DNA from: Anaerophaga thermohalophila DSM 12881
GTDB taxonomy: Bacteria > Bacteroidota > Bacteroidia > Bacteroidales > Marinilabiliaceae
NCBI RefSeq assembly: GCF_000191885.1
Contig: NZ_AEWI01000007.1
Coordinates: forward strand, 62,001-126,000
DNA: 64,000 nucleotides
Direction: 5' to 3'
Under the pieces are notes generated by a model that worked only from the letters and a program-made list of their open reading frames with translations, made no database searches and had not been told where the DNA came from. Below are positions 1-9,408 of this stretch, piece after piece; the stretch's first letter is position 1, and every line of letters begins with the position of its first letter. The translations under genes were made by a program, and so were the position numbers.

Positions 1-1
1 C

Positions 2-937
2 CATCTGACAGGCGGTATGGCCGTAACAGACGAATACGTTGTTCTTAACACAAGAAACCAGAATAGTATTTATCTGGATGCAAAGAGCGGCGAGAAAGTT
101 GGAGAAATAGAACTTGGTTCTGCAAAAGGGAATTTAACAAACTTTTATAGCACTGCCGATCGTGCTGGAAATATTTTGATCTGCAACCTTGCTCCCAATG
201 ATGGGGCATTCAGAATATGGAAAGTAGCTTCAGTCTCAGATACCCCCGAGTTGATGATAGAATGGGATGGTGGTGTTGCCGTAGGCCGGAAAATGTCTGT
301 TCAGGGTGATATTAACGGAGATGCAATTATTACTGCGCCAATTCTTGACTATGGTCAGCAATTTGCCCGTTGGACGATTTCCGGAGGCGTTTTAGCATCC
401 CAGACACCTGAAATTGTAACCATGAGTGGTCTTGAAAAAGGTTGGACGACCAATGTTGATATTGTCCACACTTCAGGTTCTGACGTTAACAGCGACTATT
501 TTGTGGCTTCTTATTCCGACAACACCTTTGCCTGGGTAGACGGAAGCACCAACGAAGTAAGCAGCAAACTGGAGTCGATTAGTGTGAATTATATTCAGAA
601 TGCTGTTGATTTTGTTGAGTTCAATAATGCTCAATATACTACTGTCAACTGGGTAAACAGTTTTACCTGGGGTGCAGCAGATATGGTTTGGTTGTTGGAT
701 GTTAGTTCCGAAGCCAATTTTACCGGCAATCTTGCATCCGGAACCTGTCCTGCTGTTGTGTGGGAAACACCTCTGAATACTTATGGGCCCAACGCCATTT
801 CTGGAGGCGTTGCTAATGCCAACGGAACCGGAGATGTTGCCCTTAAAGTGTCGGACGATGGTTTCTATCTCTACCTCTATTTCATGTTTACCAATGGTTA
901 TGTGGTTGGATACCAGTTCGATTGTATTGATATGTAA
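2..937 (+). CDS. Surface protein with propeller-like repeats, 5'-truncated by window edge
   Basis: The frame is open from base 2, so the first Met at 17 is internal and the N-terminus lies outside the window. About 310 residues are visible. They are rich in beta strands with repeating aromatic/Gly/Asp patterns (FAWVDGS, GAADMVWLLDVSS, YLYLYFMF), as in beta-propeller ligand-binding domains. Proteins of this look often sit at the end of Bacteroidota polysaccharide utilisation loci as outer-membrane glycan-binding lipoproteins, sometimes behind a DUF5018-type domain. That role is inferred from the secreted glycosidases and esterases that follow. No catalytic motif was seen. A strong inverted repeat follows the stop codon. 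Confidence 0.55.
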   Translation, partial: HLTGGMAVTDEYVVLNTRNQNSIYLDAKSGEKVGEIELGSAKGNLTNFYSTADRAGNILICNLAPNDGAFRIWKVASVSDTPELMIEWDGGVAVGRKMSVQGDINGDAIITAPILDYGQQFARWTISGGVLASQTPEIVTMSGLEKGWTTNVDIVHTSGSDVNSDYFVASYSDNTFAWVDGSTNEVSSKLESISVNYIQNAVDFVEFNNAQYTTVNWVNSFTWGAADMVWLLDVSSEANFTGNLASGTCPAVVWETPLNTYGPNAISGGVANANGTGDVALKVSDDGFYLYLYFMFTNGYVVGYQFDCIDM

Positions 938-949
938 AAATTAAATAAG

Positions 950-987
950 GCGATATTGATATCCGGTATTTCGGATGTCAATATCGC
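950..987 (+). terminator. Hairpin between the surface protein and the first GHL10 gene
   Basis: Two 16-bp arms, beginning GCGATATTGA and ending TCAATATCGC, pair with one G/T position around a 6-nt loop. There is no clear U-tract, so this may be a processing or attenuation hairpin rather than an intrinsic terminator. An ATG at 975 lies inside the right arm, which argues against it being the start of the next gene. Confidence 0.5.
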
Positions 988-1007
988 TGTTACTTCAATT
1001 ATTGGAA

Positions 1008-2390
1008 ATGGAGAATCAAAAGATCAAAATGATAAGGTTGTTTTTCATAATGCTCGTTCCTCTGATGTTGTCTTCTATGTCGTGCGACAAAAATGATGAG
1101 ACAAAGCCCGGGTGGGAGTGGGATGATAATGAAGAAGATTCCAAACCCAGAGTGTTGTGGATAGATGCTGCTGCCAACTTTATTGATTTTGCTAACAGCA
1201 AGGATAATATACTTCGTGATCTTCAATTGGCTAAGGATGCAGGTTTTACAAGTGTCGTGGTTGATGTTCGCCCAACTACTGGTGATGTACTGTTTAACAC
1301 AGATGTTGTAGAACAGGTTCAATGGCTGGGGGCCTGGCTGACCGAAGGATATTCAAAGGTTGAAAGGACCGCAACGTGGGATTATCTGCAGGCATTTATA
1401 GATGCAGGGGATGAAGTGGGGCTGAAAGTTTATGCCGGGATTAATACCATGGTAGGAGGTAACACGACGAGTCTGGGGTCAGAAGGTGTTCTGTTCAGGG
1501 ATCAGGAGAAAGAAGAATGGGCAACACAGCTGCTGACCGAAACAGGAATTCAAAGCACTATGGAGATTAGTGGAACGGGTGCTAAGTTTTTTAATCCTGC
1601 CCGGGAGGATGTGCAAAATTATATCTGCGATATGCTTGAAGATTTAGCTGCTTATGAAGGGCTGGAAGGCATTATTCTTGACAGAGCCCGTTTTGCTGGA
1701 CTGGATAGTGATTTTTCCTCATATACCAAAGAAAAATTTGAGAACTACCTGGGGTATTCGATCCAAAACTTTCCTGAAGATGTTATGGCCGCCGGTACTA
1801 CACCCGGTAATCTCCCGTCTTCTACTCCCGAATATTTTAAAAAGTGGCTGGAATTTCGTGTTATGGTGATGCACGATTTTTTCGAAAAGGCAGCAGAAAG
1901 AGTGAGATCGGTGAATCCCGATATAAAATTCGGGGTATATGTAGGAGGCTGGTATTCTACCTATTACGGAGTGGGCGTTAATTGGGCAAGTCCTGATTAT
2001 AACACAGCTTCGGACTATCCTGCATGGGCAACTTCTGAATACGATAATTACGGATATGCGGATATCATGGACATAATACTGATTGGGGCTTATGCTTCGC
2101 CAACCAGGGTTTATGGTACAACTGAATGGACGATTCAGGGTTTTTGTTCACAGGCCATGGATAAGATCAAAGGAGATGCCGCTGTTGTTGGAGGGCCTGA
2201 TGTAGGAAATGGAGAATGGGCCACTGCCGGCGACGAGGTCACTGATAATGCCATCATTGAATCGGTTGATGCTGTTATGGATGTTTGTGATGGTTATTTT
2301 CTGTTTGATATGATTCATCTTAAACAAAAGGATCAATGGGATGCAGTAAAAGAGGGAATTGACAATGTAATAAGCAACGAAGAGAATTGA
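1008..2390 (+). CDS. GHL10-like (alpha-amylase-clan TIM barrel) glycosidase lipoprotein
   Basis: Start 1008 (or 1029) is preferred over the ATG at 975, which lies in the preceding hairpin. From there an N-terminal signal with lipobox LSSMSC predicts a surface or periplasmic lipoprotein. The rest resembles glycosyl-hydrolase-like family 10: an early strand with VVVDVRPTTGDVLF, then GLEGIILDRARFAGLDSDFS in the position of the (β/α)8 catalytic-Asp strand, and late aromatic motifs (GVYVGGWYSTYYGVGVNW). It is a clear paralogue of the gene at 4263, sharing the order of these blocks and the ending 'D.V..GYFLFDMIHL'. It probably acts on an oligosaccharide outside the cytoplasm; the substrate cannot be read from sequence. 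Confidence 0.75.
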   Translation: MENQKIKMIRLFFIMLVPLMLSSMSCDKNDETKPGWEWDDNEEDSKPRVLWIDAAANFIDFANSKDNILRDLQLAKDAGFTSVVVDVRPTTGDVLFNTDVVEQVQWLGAWLTEGYSKVERTATWDYLQAFIDAGDEVGLKVYAGINTMVGGNTTSLGSEGVLFRDQEKEEWATQLLTETGIQSTMEISGTGAKFFNPAREDVQNYICDMLEDLAAYEGLEGIILDRARFAGLDSDFSSYTKEKFENYLGYSIQNFPEDVMAAGTTPGNLPSSTPEYFKKWLEFRVMVMHDFFEKAAERVRSVNPDIKFGVYVGGWYSTYYGVGVNWASPDYNTASDYPAWATSEYDNYGYADIMDIILIGAYASPTRVYGTTEWTIQGFCSQAMDKIKGDAAVVGGPDVGNGEWATAGDEVTDNAIIESVDAVMDVCDGYFLFDMIHLKQKDQWDAVKEGIDNVISNEEN

Positions 2391-2565
2391 TAGTTTTTCA
2401 TTTAACGACCGGATTTTTCAATTGAGTTAACAATGAAATTGATTGTCTGACATATCAAAATGACCGGTTGTTGTTTAGTGTTTTTACACTCTTTCTTCGA
2501 AAATCAGGTTTTTTAAAAAAAGTAGTTAGAAATAATTTTCCGGGTTAATTAAAAAAAACACAACC

Positions 2566-3480
2566 ATGCATTGCGTTATGCCTATTAAGCGACTTTTGCT
2601 AATGGTTCTTTTCGGGGTATCCATAGTTGGATGTGGCAGGACCGAAAAAAGAACAGACGCAAAAGATGTGGAGGAGTCTTTGCTCGAAAAGGATTATATA
2701 AACACTTATTTTCCATCCGAAGTGAAACCTGCCGCGAGTAAAGAATGTTTTTCCGGTGCTTATTATCGGAAAATTGTGTCATCACACGACTCGTGGGTTG
2801 GTATTGAAGGAAAAGTTGTTTTACCGGAGATTGAATTTGATTCGTCCCGGGATAATCCTGAAAAACCAGCACAATTCATGGATAATCCTTCAGTATATGT
2901 TGGAGGTAATTCGGAAGGACAAGAAACGGATTTAGGTCTTACCTGGGAAGTTATAATAGATGAAAATGGTAATGTTACAGATGACAGAAGGGCTTTTCGG
3001 CCATTTTTAAGGCGTACTGCTTTCAATCCGACAGGACAAAAGGCAATATATGAAAATGCTCCTGCAGTTGACAGTTTTTATTGGTATCCGGGAGATACGG
3101 TTACCATTTCTCTACGCCTCATTGAGGATAGAAAACTCTTGTTTGAAGTGGAAGGAAGCAGGAAGACATTTCGAAAAAAGTTTCAATGCGACGGATATAG
3201 ATATGACGTTCCGGCCGAATACAAGAGGGTTAATGCCATTGACCAGGTAGGGAATGAAGGGAAAGAAGTTTCTCCAACAAGGACTGTGGTAAAAGCCTCA
3301 ACCTGGCTCTACACTTCCTTATATAGAAACTTTCAGGACGAAATACTTTCTGTCCCCATGCATCAAGGACGATATACTGATATGCGATGTCCTGATGAGA
3401 CGTATTTTGATATTTCCTGCTCCGGTGATGATATGGAAATCGGTGCTGAAACAATTGTGATTAATGGCGATGGAATTTAG
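2566..3480 (+). CDS. Unrecognised secreted lipoprotein of the glycan locus
   Basis: I do not recognise a family. The N-terminus (start at 2566 or at the Met at 2578) carries a basic n-region, a hydrophobic stretch and lipobox SIVGC, so it is an exported lipoprotein of about 300 residues. The mature part is rich in aromatic and acidic residues with beta-strand character (VYVGG, DSFYWYPGDTVTISLRL). Four cysteines lie in the mature domain, two of them near the C-terminus (MRCPDETYFDISCSG). It lies between two GHL10-like lipoproteins and just before an SGNH esterase on the same strand. A carbohydrate-binding or jelly-roll enzyme role is possible but only inferred from position. Confidence 0.5.
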   Translation: MHCVMPIKRLLLMVLFGVSIVGCGRTEKRTDAKDVEESLLEKDYINTYFPSEVKPAASKECFSGAYYRKIVSSHDSWVGIEGKVVLPEIEFDSSRDNPEKPAQFMDNPSVYVGGNSEGQETDLGLTWEVIIDENGNVTDDRRAFRPFLRRTAFNPTGQKAIYENAPAVDSFYWYPGDTVTISLRLIEDRKLLFEVEGSRKTFRKKFQCDGYRYDVPAEYKRVNAIDQVGNEGKEVSPTRTVVKASTWLYTSLYRNFQDEILSVPMHQGRYTDMRCPDETYFDISCSGDDMEIGAETIVINGDGI

Positions 3481-3531
3481 AAACAAAAGAAAAATGAGAT
3501 TGAATTTTTTTGAGTAAAAAAATCATACTTC

Positions 3532-4209
3532 ATGAATAAAATAATAATTTTAATAATAAGTGTATTTTTTTGTTTAACCTCCTTTGCCCAGCAGAATTAT
3601 TCAAGAGCATCATTGTGGGATGATGACATTGCTAAGTTTAAGCAAAATGACCTTAATAGCCCTCCTGAGGAGGGAGGTATTCTTTTCATTGGTAGTTCTT
3701 CGTTCAGGGCCTGGCGTTCTCTGAATGATGATTTTCCAAAATATAATGTTCTCAACAGGGCTTTCGGTGGATCGCATATGGCCGATCTCATTTATTACTT
3801 TGATGATATTGTTGTACCATATAACCCTTGTCAAATCATCGTTTACGAGGGCGATAATGACATTGCTTCCGGAATGAGTCCTGAAGCTTATCTTCAGGAT
3901 GTCATCACCTTTACCCGGCTGGTAGAAATTTTTCTGCCCGGAACAGAGCTTGCTTTCGTTTCAACAAAACCCAGCCCGGCAAGAGAAAAATGGTCTGATG
4001 AATATCAAAAAGCCAACAGTCTGGTAAGAGATTTTTGTATGAGCAAGCCACATTTAAGATTTATCGATGTCAGCCAGTTGATGATCGACAAAAACGGAAC
4101 AATTAAGGACGATATCTTTCTGGGCGACAAGATACATCTTAATCCTTCAGGATACCGGTTATGGGAAACCCTTGTGCGACCCTACCTGAGCGATTGTGGG
4201 AAAAAATGA
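3532..4209 (+). CDS. Secreted SGNH/GDSL hydrolase (probable sugar O-acetyl esterase)
   Basis: A 225-residue protein with a classical signal peptide ending near SFAQQ, so it acts in the periplasm or outside. The SGNH blocks are in order: block I ILFIGSSSF with the nucleophile Ser at about residue 55, block II Gly in AFGGSHMADL at about 80, block III GDND at 107-110, and block V DKIHLNPSGY near residue 200 with the catalytic Asp and His. The family hydrolyses esters, commonly acetyl groups on polysaccharides. With two other SGNH proteins in the same locus, an acylated glycan substrate is likely. Confidence 0.82.
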   Translation: MNKIIILIISVFFCLTSFAQQNYSRASLWDDDIAKFKQNDLNSPPEEGGILFIGSSSFRAWRSLNDDFPKYNVLNRAFGGSHMADLIYYFDDIVVPYNPCQIIVYEGDNDIASGMSPEAYLQDVITFTRLVEIFLPGTELAFVSTKPSPAREKWSDEYQKANSLVRDFCMSKPHLRFIDVSQLMIDKNGTIKDDIFLGDKIHLNPSGYRLWETLVRPYLSDCGKK

Positions 4210-4262
4210 ATCGAGTTTAGGCGTGGTTGATAAATTGTTTTTTATGTAAATAAATTAGAATT

Positions 4263-5597
4263 ATGAAAAAAGTGCCATTATTTATTACAGCTATAATTTC
4301 TGTTTTGGTCGCATTTTGCAGTCCTTCAAACAATCAGACTGAAGGAGAAAAGCCGGTTTATATGTGGTTCGATTGCGAAGCCAACTATGAGCGGTTAAGC
4401 TATCCCGATTCCATCCGATATTATCTGAAAAAAGTAAAAGATATCGGCGTTACTGATGTAGTGGTTGATGTAAAAGCAATAATGGGAGAAACGTTGTATG
4501 ATAGCGAGTATGCTCCGTATATGGGGGAATGGGAAGGCGTTGAAAGAAGCAGGGATTATGATATGTTGGGAATATTTATTGAGGAAGGTAAAAAGCTTGG
4601 ACTTGGTGTGCATGCATCGATGAATGTTTTTGCCGGAGGACACAATTTCCACAACCGGGGAATTATTTACGAAGATCATCCGGAGTGGCAGTCGATCAAC
4701 TATTGGTGCGATTCTATTGTGCCTATTTCAGAAATGAAATGGCATTACAACGGTATGTTAAATCCTGCACTTCCTGATGTTCAGAAATATCAGCTGAATA
4801 TTATTGAGGAAGTAGTCAGTAAATATCCGAAACTGGATGGTCTGGTACTTGACAGAGTGAGGTATGACGGTATTACTTCTGATTTTAGTCAGTTTTCGAA
4901 AAAAGCTTTTGAAGAATATGCTGGTGTAGAAGTAGAAAATTTTCCAGATGACATCCTTTATTGGGTTCAGGATGAAAATGGAGAGTATGAGTGGAAGCAG
5001 GGCAAACATTTCAAAAAATGGATTGAATGGCGAACATCTGTTATCTATAACTTTTTTGAAGACGCGCGGGAAGTTACAAAACAAGCTAATCCTGATATTC
5101 AGTTTGGCACCTATACCGGTGCTTGGTATCCGGTTTATTATGAGTTAGGTGTCAATTGGGCCAGTAAAAGGTACGACCCTTCCAAAGATTACGATTGGGC
5201 AACCGAAAACTACAGGAATTACGGATATGCAGAACTGCTCGATCTTTACATGACCGGCCTCTACTTTTATGAAGTAACCATTGAGGAAGTTGAAAAACTG
5301 AACGAAGTGGCAATGGAGAAAAGAGGAGAAGCTGCCATGGGTGAAGGGAAAGATTACTGGTACTCCGTTGAGGGTAGTGCCCAACTTGCCAACAAGGTGA
5401 TTAAAGGTGCTGTGCCTGTAACCGGTAGCTTGTACGTTGAACAGTATGAACAGAATACCGGGCAGTTTAAAAAGGCTGTGAAAATGGCTTACAACAAAAC
5501 TGACGGACTAATGATATTTGATATTGTACACATCATAAATAAAGACTGGTGGCAGGTGCTGGAAAATGCAATTTCTGAAGCCCGGCAAGAAGAATAG
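4263..5597 (+). CDS. GHL10-like glycosidase lipoprotein, second paralogue
   Basis: A 444-residue protein with a short signal peptide and lipobox VAFCS. The blocks follow the paralogue at 1008: VVVDVKAIMGETLYDSEY, then LDGLVLDRVRYDGITSDFSQF at the catalytic strand, and FGTYTGAWYPVYYELGVNW followed by the C-terminal GLMIFDIVHI. GHL10/YngK-type proteins are (β/α)8 hydrolases related to the alpha-amylase clan. Two divergent copies within 4 kb suggest that two linkages or two steps of one glycan are handled. The intervening lipoprotein and esterase lie on the same strand with short gaps, so one transcript is plausible. Confidence 0.78.
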   Translation: MKKVPLFITAIISVLVAFCSPSNNQTEGEKPVYMWFDCEANYERLSYPDSIRYYLKKVKDIGVTDVVVDVKAIMGETLYDSEYAPYMGEWEGVERSRDYDMLGIFIEEGKKLGLGVHASMNVFAGGHNFHNRGIIYEDHPEWQSINYWCDSIVPISEMKWHYNGMLNPALPDVQKYQLNIIEEVVSKYPKLDGLVLDRVRYDGITSDFSQFSKKAFEEYAGVEVENFPDDILYWVQDENGEYEWKQGKHFKKWIEWRTSVIYNFFEDAREVTKQANPDIQFGTYTGAWYPVYYELGVNWASKRYDPSKDYDWATENYRNYGYAELLDLYMTGLYFYEVTIEEVEKLNEVAMEKRGEAAMGEGKDYWYSVEGSAQLANKVIKGAVPVTGSLYVEQYEQNTGQFKKAVKMAYNKTDGLMIFDIVHIINKDWWQVLENAISEARQEE

Positions 5598-5864
5598 AGT
5601 GGAATACTTCTCTATTTTTTCAGTACGGGAAAAAAACAATACGGTATCTAACATATAATTCTCGAATAAGAAACTGAATAACATGGAAGTCTGACATTAG
5701 AAAGCTTTTTAGCTTGAATCAAGCGATCAGTGTCTGGTCAGGAGTAGCCTTAAAGTATAATAATTTGTTGGAGTTAAGGCCTGTCCAAACGCGTTGCAAG
5801 CTTGTGCCGTTAGGCTTTTATTTCTAATTGGCAGACTTCTTTTAATAACAATAAGACTATTTCA

Positions 5865-7703
5865 ATGAACTTATCACTCATCGATATTGGCGTTGTTCTG
5901 GCCTATCTGGCGCTGACATTATTCATCGGATTCTGGCTGTCGAAGCGAGCAACAAAAGACCTTCAGGCTTATTTTCTGGGAGGGAACACCATCAAATGGT
6001 ATTACCTGGGACTTTCCAATGCATCGGGGATGTTCGATATCTCCGGAACCATGTGGACGGTTACCATCGTTTTCGTTTACGGACTGAAAAGTGCGTGGAT
6101 ACCTTGGTTATGGCCTGTCTGGAATCAGATATTTGTGATGGTTTTTCTGGCCATTTGGATGCGGCGTTCCAACACAATGACCGGGGCTCAATGGATTACC
6201 TTCCGTTTTGGAGATGGAAGGGGAGGTCGACTTTCACACATAATTGTTGTGGTATTTGCCGTGGTTAGCGTCATTGGCTTCATCGCTTACTTCGTGGAAG
6301 GCATCGGCAAATTTGCCACGACCTTCTTTACGTGGGACCTTTCCACAATTATTTTGGGTTTACACCTCACCTCGGAACAGGTATATGCCCTTATCATCAT
6401 CGCTATAACTACTATTTATACCATGAAAGGCGGGATGTACAGTGTTGTCAGTACCGAAGTGCTTCAGTTCCTGATCATGACCGTGGCGTGTATTTCAATT
6501 GGAATAATTGCCTACAACCAGGTGACACCAGAGCAACTCTCTGCCGTTATTCCCGATGGGTGGACCAATCTGTGGCCCGAGTGGCGACTCAGCCTTGATT
6601 GGTCGGAAACTTTCCCCGAATTGAATGATAAGATAGGTGCGGATGGTTATGAAATGTTTGGAATGCTGTTAATGATGATGATCCTGAAAGGCATCTTTGC
6701 CAGTTTGGCCGGTCCTGTTCCCAGTTACGATATGCAACGAATCCTGAGTACCAGAACACCTGCCGAGGCAGCAAAGATGAGCGGTCTGACTTCCCTGGTT
6801 CTTTTTATACCCCGTTACCTGATGATTGGAGGTTTTGCCGTGATGGGACTGGTTTATCTTAAGCCGGAATTAATGAAAATGGGGGCCGATATTGACTTTG
6901 AAATGGTTCTTCCTCTGGCTATTCGACAATTTGTGCCTGTCGGCATTAAAGGATTGCTGTTGGCCGGATTGCTGGCTGCCTTTATGGGGACTTTTGCCGC
7001 CTTTATTAATGCAGCACCGGCTTACCTGGTCAATGATCTTTATAAAAAATACCTGAATCCTGATGCATCCGATAAAAAGTTGGTTCGCTACAGTTATATG
7101 TCTAGCTTTTTGCTGGTACTCATCGGGGTAACCTTTGGATTGTTTGCCAGGTCGCTGAATAGTCTTACATTGTGGATTACATCCTCTCTTTACGGGGGTT
7201 ATGCCGCAGCCAACGTGTTAAAATGGATTTGGTGGCGTTTTAACGGTATGGGGTATTTCTATGGCATGCTCGGAGGCCTGGTGGCCTCGGTTATTGTACC
7301 ACCAACTGTAAGAATATTCGTTCCGGGTGCCATTGATATTTATATGTATCCTCTTGTTTTGCTCATTTCTATGGGGGCATCTGTACTGGGGACGCTCCTT
7401 ACCAAACCGGAAGATATGGAAACCCTTAAAAAGTTTTACAGGCAAACCAAACCATGGGGTTTCTGGGAACCCGTTAAACGTGCAGTGATGAAAGAAGACC
7501 CTTCCTTTGTGCCTAATAAAGATTTCAAGCGCGATGCTTTTAATGTGGTAGTGGGAATTACCTGGCAGATGTCAATGGTTGTTTTACCGCTCTATTTCTT
7601 ATCGGGCGAATATACTTCTGCCTGGGTTTCGCTTGGGGTATTTATCGGAACAACAGTATTGTTGAAGTTTTTCTGGTATGACCATATAAAAAATATTGAA
7701 TAA
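5865..7703 (+). CDS. Sodium:solute symporter (SSS family)
   Basis: A 612-residue inner-membrane protein with about 14 hydrophobic segments. The early part (WLSKRATKDLQAYFLGGNTIKWYYLGLSNASGMFDISGTMW) matches the start of SSS transporters, where the unwound TM1 binds substrate and Na+. The interior has the typical GGMYSVVSTEVLQF block and the glycine/alanine-rich GLLLAGLLAAFMGTFAAFINAAPAYLVNDLY. It should import the monosaccharide or small oligosaccharide released by the upstream enzymes, driven by Na+. The stop codon overlaps the start of the next gene by one base, so translation is coupled to the SGNH gene. The 267 bp upstream hold no other gene and probably the promoter. Confidence 0.88.
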   Translation: MNLSLIDIGVVLAYLALTLFIGFWLSKRATKDLQAYFLGGNTIKWYYLGLSNASGMFDISGTMWTVTIVFVYGLKSAWIPWLWPVWNQIFVMVFLAIWMRRSNTMTGAQWITFRFGDGRGGRLSHIIVVVFAVVSVIGFIAYFVEGIGKFATTFFTWDLSTIILGLHLTSEQVYALIIIAITTIYTMKGGMYSVVSTEVLQFLIMTVACISIGIIAYNQVTPEQLSAVIPDGWTNLWPEWRLSLDWSETFPELNDKIGADGYEMFGMLLMMMILKGIFASLAGPVPSYDMQRILSTRTPAEAAKMSGLTSLVLFIPRYLMIGGFAVMGLVYLKPELMKMGADIDFEMVLPLAIRQFVPVGIKGLLLAGLLAAFMGTFAAFINAAPAYLVNDLYKKYLNPDASDKKLVRYSYMSSFLLVLIGVTFGLFARSLNSLTLWITSSLYGGYAAANVLKWIWWRFNGMGYFYGMLGGLVASVIVPPTVRIFVPGAIDIYMYPLVLLISMGASVLGTLLTKPEDMETLKKFYRQTKPWGFWEPVKRAVMKEDPSFVPNKDFKRDAFNVVVGITWQMSMVVLPLYFLSGEYTSAWVSLGVFIGTTVLLKFFWYDHIKNIE

Positions 7704-8419
7704 TGGGTAAGAATATGTTAAACCATCTGAAGCGTTCGAAAACTCTCTGGGGAATAGTTTTTCTTTTTTCTGGTTTGGCGGGTAATGCATCAGGACAGGA
7801 GGCAAAAGTTGATACTTCTTATGATAATAATTATTACCTGAATAAACGAACGATGTATGAAACGGTTGAAGTAAAGCCCTGGCATGTTGTTTTTCTGGGC
7901 AATAGTATAACGGAACGCGGGCTTTGGAATGAATGGTTCCCCTCGGTTCCTGTTGTAAACAGAGGTATTGGTGGGGATAACTGCTGGGGCGTCTATGCCA
8001 GGTTAAATCCGATATTAAAAGGGAAACCGGCTGCCATTTTTATGATGATCGGAATCAATGATCTTGGTCGGGGCCTTTCGGCGGATATGATTGCTTCTAA
8101 ATATGCACAAATTATTCAGAAGGTGAAAAGTGACAGTCCCGGTACACGCCTGGTACTTCAGACGGTTTTGCCGATTAACGAATCTACTGTAAGATACGAC
8201 TACATGAAGGGCAAAACTTCTGCCATTAAAACACTGAATGAGCACATCCGTGAATTAGGAAACAGGTATAACCTTCAGGTCATTGATCTTTTCCGTGTTT
8301 TTGCAGGAGACGGCGATCAGTTACCGGAAGAATTTTGTGTTGACGGACTCCACCTTAACGAGAAAGGATATCAGATTTGGGTTAAATACTTTAAGGAACA
8401 TAAGGTGCTCTGTCAATAG
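7703..8419 (+). CDS. SGNH/GDSL hydrolase, second of the locus
   Basis: A 238-residue exported hydrolase. A basic N-terminus and hydrophobic segment end near NASGQE. Block I VVFLGNSITERG places the nucleophile Ser at about 68, block II is NRGIGGDN, block III MIGIND (about 115-120) and block V DGLHLNEKGY near 218. The start overlaps the transporter stop in TAATG. The blocks resemble the SGNH esterases found with sialic-acid and other acyl-sugar loci. The enzyme probably removes O-acyl groups so that the symporter or downstream enzymes can use the sugar. Confidence 0.82.
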   Translation: MGKNMLNHLKRSKTLWGIVFLFSGLAGNASGQEAKVDTSYDNNYYLNKRTMYETVEVKPWHVVFLGNSITERGLWNEWFPSVPVVNRGIGGDNCWGVYARLNPILKGKPAAIFMMIGINDLGRGLSADMIASKYAQIIQKVKSDSPGTRLVLQTVLPINESTVRYDYMKGKTSAIKTLNEHIRELGNRYNLQVIDLFRVFAGDGDQLPEEFCVDGLHLNEKGYQIWVKYFKEHKVLCQ

Positions 8420-8463
8420 AATTTTGAAAAACAGTATTGTTAACGATTTAAGACGATAATTGG

Positions 8464-9408
8464 ATGAGAATCAAAGGAACATTTTTGGACGAGATAAGTC
8501 ATGATATTCCCCATCAAAACTGGGGGAGAGAAGAATGGAAAAAAGATTTCGGCTACATGAAAAAAGCCGGTATTGATACGGTTATTCTCATTCGTGCGGG
8601 TTATGGAAAATGGCAGACATTTCCTTCAGCTGTTTTGACCAGCCATGAAGGGGCCTACCGTCCACCGATCGACCTGGTTCGTATGTTTCTGGAGCTGGCT
8701 AGTGAATTCGGGATGGATTTTTATTTCGGATTGTATGATTCGGGAAAATATTGGATCAATGGAAAATTCCAGAAGGAAGTAGATATCAATAAAGAATTCA
8801 TCGACGAAGTCTGGAATAATTATGGTAAAATGTCGGCTTTTAAAGGATGGTATGTTTCACAGGAAATCAGTCGGAAAACCGGACAGATTATTGATTTGTA
8901 TGCAGGCCTGGCCAAACATTGCAAGGATGTATCTGACGGACTGCCGGTACTGATTTCTCCTTATATTGATGGGATTAAAAATGTAAGTCAATTTATTACC
9001 GATACAACAAAAAGTAACGGCATAACGCTAAAACAGCATGAAAAAGACTGGAGTGAAATTTTTGACGGCATTAAAGGTGCGGTGGATATTGTCGCCTTTC
9101 AGGACGGTCATGTGGATTACGATGATTTGACGGGATTCCTTCAGCTCAATAAATCGCTGGCCCATCAATTCGGTCTTGAATGCTGGACCAATTCGGAATC
9201 TTTTGACAGGGATATGCCGATCAAGTTTATGCCGATTAAGTGGGAAAAGCTTCGATTGAAACTCGAAATGGCAGCTAAAGCAGGCATTGAAAATGCCATT
9301 ACTTTTGAGTTTTCGCATTTTATGAGTCCTCAGTCGGCTTATTTGCAGGCAGGTCATTTGTATAACCGCTACATGGAATATTTGAATCAGTTTAAAAGCA
9401 AAAAATAA
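8464..9408 (+). CDS. DUF4434 TIM-barrel protein, probable glycoside hydrolase
   Basis: A 314-residue protein without a signal peptide, so probably cytoplasmic. It opens with IKGTFLDEISHDIPHQNWG and continues with the barrel pattern typical of DUF4434: YMKKAGIDTVILIRAG, DFYFGLYDSGKYW, GWYVSQEI and DIVAFQDGH, ending with AITFEFSHFMSP. Acidic residues at strand ends (the E of YVSQE, the D of AFQDG) are candidate catalytic residues by analogy with clan GH-A-like barrels. DUF4434 proteins often lie beside GHL10-type enzymes in Bacteroidota glycan loci, as here. The stop overlaps the AGE epimerase start by one base. Confidence 0.75.
   Translation: MRIKGTFLDEISHDIPHQNWGREEWKKDFGYMKKAGIDTVILIRAGYGKWQTFPSAVLTSHEGAYRPPIDLVRMFLELASEFGMDFYFGLYDSGKYWINGKFQKEVDINKEFIDEVWNNYGKMSAFKGWYVSQEISRKTGQIIDLYAGLAKHCKDVSDGLPVLISPYIDGIKNVSQFITDTTKSNGITLKQHEKDWSEIFDGIKGAVDIVAFQDGHVDYDDLTGFLQLNKSLAHQFGLECWTNSESFDRDMPIKFMPIKWEKLRLKLEMAAKAGIENAITFEFSHFMSPQSAYLQAGHLYNRYMEYLNQFKSKK

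Noticed and set aside
975-1007. Earliest start codon of the first GHL10 gene
   Set aside because: It lies inside a 38-nt hairpin and would put 11 to 18 residues before a complete lipoprotein signal.
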